From Dehalococcoidia bacterium (GTDB lineage Bacteria > Chloroflexota > Dehalococcoidia > Lucifugimonadales > UBA1123): a stretch of DNA of 60,052 bases. The DNA lies in assembly GCA_009838465.1 (NCBI GenBank), contig VXRN01000031.1, forward strand, positions 1-60,052, read 5' to 3'. Below are positions 58,622 through 60,052 of the stretch, piece after piece. The notes beneath the pieces are model-generated. The model was not told the DNA's origin and searched no databases. It saw only the letters and a list, made by a program, of their open reading frames with translations. The first letter of the stretch is position 1; the number at the start of each line of letters is the position of its first letter. The translations under genes were made by a program, and so were the position numbers.

Positions 58622-59911
58622 CTACACTGCCCCCGCGAGTTCGACCACTTTTCCGAATCTTTCACCGAACCGGTCAGGGTTCATCCCCGCGGCTTCGGCC
58701 AGCCGACTCTTCATTTCGCCGTCTTTGAGGTCGGACTTCTCAAGCCGGATCATGTATTTGCGGGCGACCTGATATATCTCTCCCTCGACATCTACGGTGC
58801 GTACCAGTGTGCGCCCTGTTTCCGGGTCCCTGAGTTGGTTGAAGGGCATCACCCTGATGTCGCCGCCAACCAGGCATATCAGTCCACCCTGTTCAGGGTA
58901 CCGCTCACTCGGCTCCGACAGCAACGCTCTGGCCGCGCCGTAGCCCAGGGTGCGGGTGTAATCTATGTCGAACGGGATTGGCGCGTAGGAACGGAGTTCG
59001 TATCCCACCGTGCTGTCAATGATAGGGAGCGTTTCCCCCCTGTCCTCGAAGCGTTCCTGTATCGCGCGCTTCAGGATCTTCTCTAGCTGGATCTCTCCCA
59101 GTCGAAGGTGTCCGTGTTGGTCGCGCGACACTTCGACTCCCGGAACGCTTGCCAGTTCCTCGGGATCGAACTTCTCCGCTACACCTTCGGCGATTACCGC
59201 CAGCCCTCGGTCTTTACCCATCACCCGCCGCTTCAATATGGCCGTTTCCAGGATGTCGCAGACATCGGATATGCCGATGCGCTCGGATGTAAACTCCTCG
59301 GGTATGATGGTGAGCGTGGCGCCCGCCGATTTCCCGATGCCCAGCGCCAGATGTCCGGCGGCGCGTCCCATCGCAATAACTATGTACCAGCGGTTGGTGG
59401 AGCGGAAATCTTCGATGAGGTTGCGTACTATTTCCGTCCCCAAGTGTCGCGCCGTCTCGTAGCCGAACGTGGGCATTCCGTCGGGAAGGGGAAGGTCGTT
59501 ATCAATCGTCTTGGGAATATGGGCGACTTTGATTTCGCCTTCCGCAAGTCTCGAGACTTCGGACGCGCTGAAGGCGGTGTCGTCCCCACCTATCGTGGCG
59601 AGGTATGACACGTTCAACTTCCGCAAAGACTCCAGCGTTTTCTGAATATGCTCCGGTCGTCGGGTGGGGTTGGCGCGGGAGGTGCGGATGATGGAGCCGC
59701 CGCGGTAGTGTATCTGGGATACGTCCTCTATTCTGAGAGGGCGGACCATGTCGGCGCGGCCTTCCATGAGGTGGGAAAAGCCGTCCAGGATGCCGATTAC
59801 TTCATAGCCCCTGTTGACCGCCTCGATGGTTACCGAACTGATGGCACTGTTGATACCCGGGGCGGGGCCCCCGCCCATGAGTATTCCTACCCTGCCGCGT
59901 TGACGGTTCAT
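58622..59911 (-). CDS. pfp: Phosphofructokinase, pyrophosphate-dependent type
   Basis: A 429-residue enzyme of the PFK family: VGILMGGGPAPGINSAIS at the start, TIGGDDTAFSA and HIPKTIDNDLPLPDG, then MGRAAGHLALGIG. The pair GGDD (ATP-type has GGDG) and PKTIDND (ATP-type has PGTIDND) is the accepted mark of pyrophosphate as phosphate donor, so the reaction fructose-6-phosphate plus PPi to fructose-1,6-bisphosphate is reversible. It lies directly before class I aldolase in one operon, giving two consecutive steps of glycolysis or gluconeogenesis. Confidence 0.9.
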   Translation of the reverse strand: MNRQRGRVGILMGGGPAPGINSAISSVTIEAVNRGYEVIGILDGFSHLMEGRADMVRPLRIEDVSQIHYRGGSIIRTSRANPTRRPEHIQKTLESLRKLNVSYLATIGGDDTAFSASEVSRLAEGEIKVAHIPKTIDNDLPLPDGMPTFGYETARHLGTEIVRNLIEDFRSTNRWYIVIAMGRAAGHLALGIGKSAGATLTIIPEEFTSERIGISDVCDILETAILKRRVMGKDRGLAVIAEGVAEKFDPEELASVPGVEVSRDQHGHLRLGEIQLEKILKRAIQERFEDRGETLPIIDSTVGYELRSYAPIPFDIDYTRTLGYGAARALLSEPSERYPEQGGLICLVGGDIRVMPFNQLRDPETGRTLVRTVDVEGEIYQVARKYMIRLEKSDLKDGEMKSRLAEAAGMNPDRFGERFGKVVELAGAV

Positions 59912-59996
59912 GGAGATACTCTCCTGGGCGAAACTGTACGCGCTTGGATAACCATCACGTATTCAAAGCGGCGCCAGCCCTCCCGGATGGGTGGAC

Positions 59997-60052
59997 TGGT
60001 CGGGGCGACTGGACTTGAACCAGCGACCTCCACGTCCCGAACGTGGCGCGCT
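59997..60052 (-). tRNA. tRNA-Pro (anticodon CGG), 5' part beyond the window
   Basis: On the minus strand the anticodon stem CCACG/CGTGG encloses the loop TTCGGGA, giving anticodon CGG for proline. The T arm (GCTGG-TTCAAGT-CCAGT) and acceptor end CGCCCCG-A-CCA follow, so the CCA tail is encoded. The D arm and 5' acceptor strand are cut off by the window edge. Confidence 0.88.

Noticed and set aside
1..60052. CRISPR array, insertion sequence or prophage
   Set aside because: No regularly spaced identical repeats, no transposase or integrase and no phage structural genes were found. The integrase-like domain at 3.7 kb is part of the GreA protein, and the DUF2786 gene is isolated.

Overview
The window looks like a chromosome fragment of a marine Chloroflexota bacterium, most plausibly a SAR202-type member of the Dehalococcoidia. 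That placement is inferred from gene content, not from a marker phylogeny. The content includes three FMN-dependent LLM monooxygenases, three SDRs, a GMC oxidoreductase, a 968-residue FAD/Fe-S oxidase, an F420-type reductase candidate, a B12-dependent ribonucleotide reductase and a division cluster with no peptidoglycan genes. There is no CRISPR array, no transposase and no rRNA. One partial tRNA-Pro sits at the right edge.

0.1-8.4 kb: catabolic and redox genes (FAD/Fe-S oxidase, small monooxygenase-like protein, GMC oxidoreductase, nitrilase-type hydrolase) with a GreA-family factor that carries an extra N-terminal domain, an Lrp/AsnC regulator and a DUF151 nuclease-like protein. 8.4-22.6 kb: housekeeping core with mogA/moaB-trmD on the minus strand, then rsmH-ftsA-ftsZ-nrdR-nrdJ, a pdxA-type dehydrogenase overlapping a DUF2786 gene, proC-yggT, a DUF167 gene, two SDRs (one without its catalytic residues) and birA. 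22.6-28.1 kb: F420-type reductase, cupredoxin lipoprotein, YceI lipoprotein, dnaN, a Gfo/Idh oxidoreductase and a VOC protein.

28.4-38.7 kb: a solute-binding lipoprotein and a beta-propeller lipoprotein, SDR and TIM-barrel enzymes, an NtaA/DszA-type monooxygenase, an HpcH/HpaI aldolase, an OsmC-family protein and an MFS carrier. The OsmC gene is the best discovery here. Its frame is interrupted by TGA exactly where the second redox cysteine belongs. The frame continues as typical OsmC sequence for 26 residues, and a hairpin closely resembling the E. coli fdhF SECIS begins 14 nt after the TGA. It is therefore read as a selenoprotein.

38.5-43.4 kb: a small variable island with two vapBC-like toxin-antitoxin pairs produced by, or embedded in, a duplication of the MFS gene tail, then a HEPN-like protein and, beyond an NHL-repeat gene, a protein built from two copies of a domain usually found at the N-terminus of HNH endonucleases. 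43.4-50.1 kb: DUF1501 and DUF1800 partners, a small membrane protein and two abutting DHA2 exporters. 50.5-60 kb: two paralogous LLM monooxygenases around coaE and a two-ATPase, two-permease ABC-2 transporter, then a class I aldolase and a PPi-type phosphofructokinase (a glycolytic pair).

Intergenic spaces carry several families of dispersed repeats. The longest family has three related copies. Several strong sigma70-like promoters are readable (upstream of the DUF151, nrdR, dnaN, LLM and vapB genes), and at least one transcript appears to be leaderless. Function calls rest on motif recognition by eye. No database search was run.
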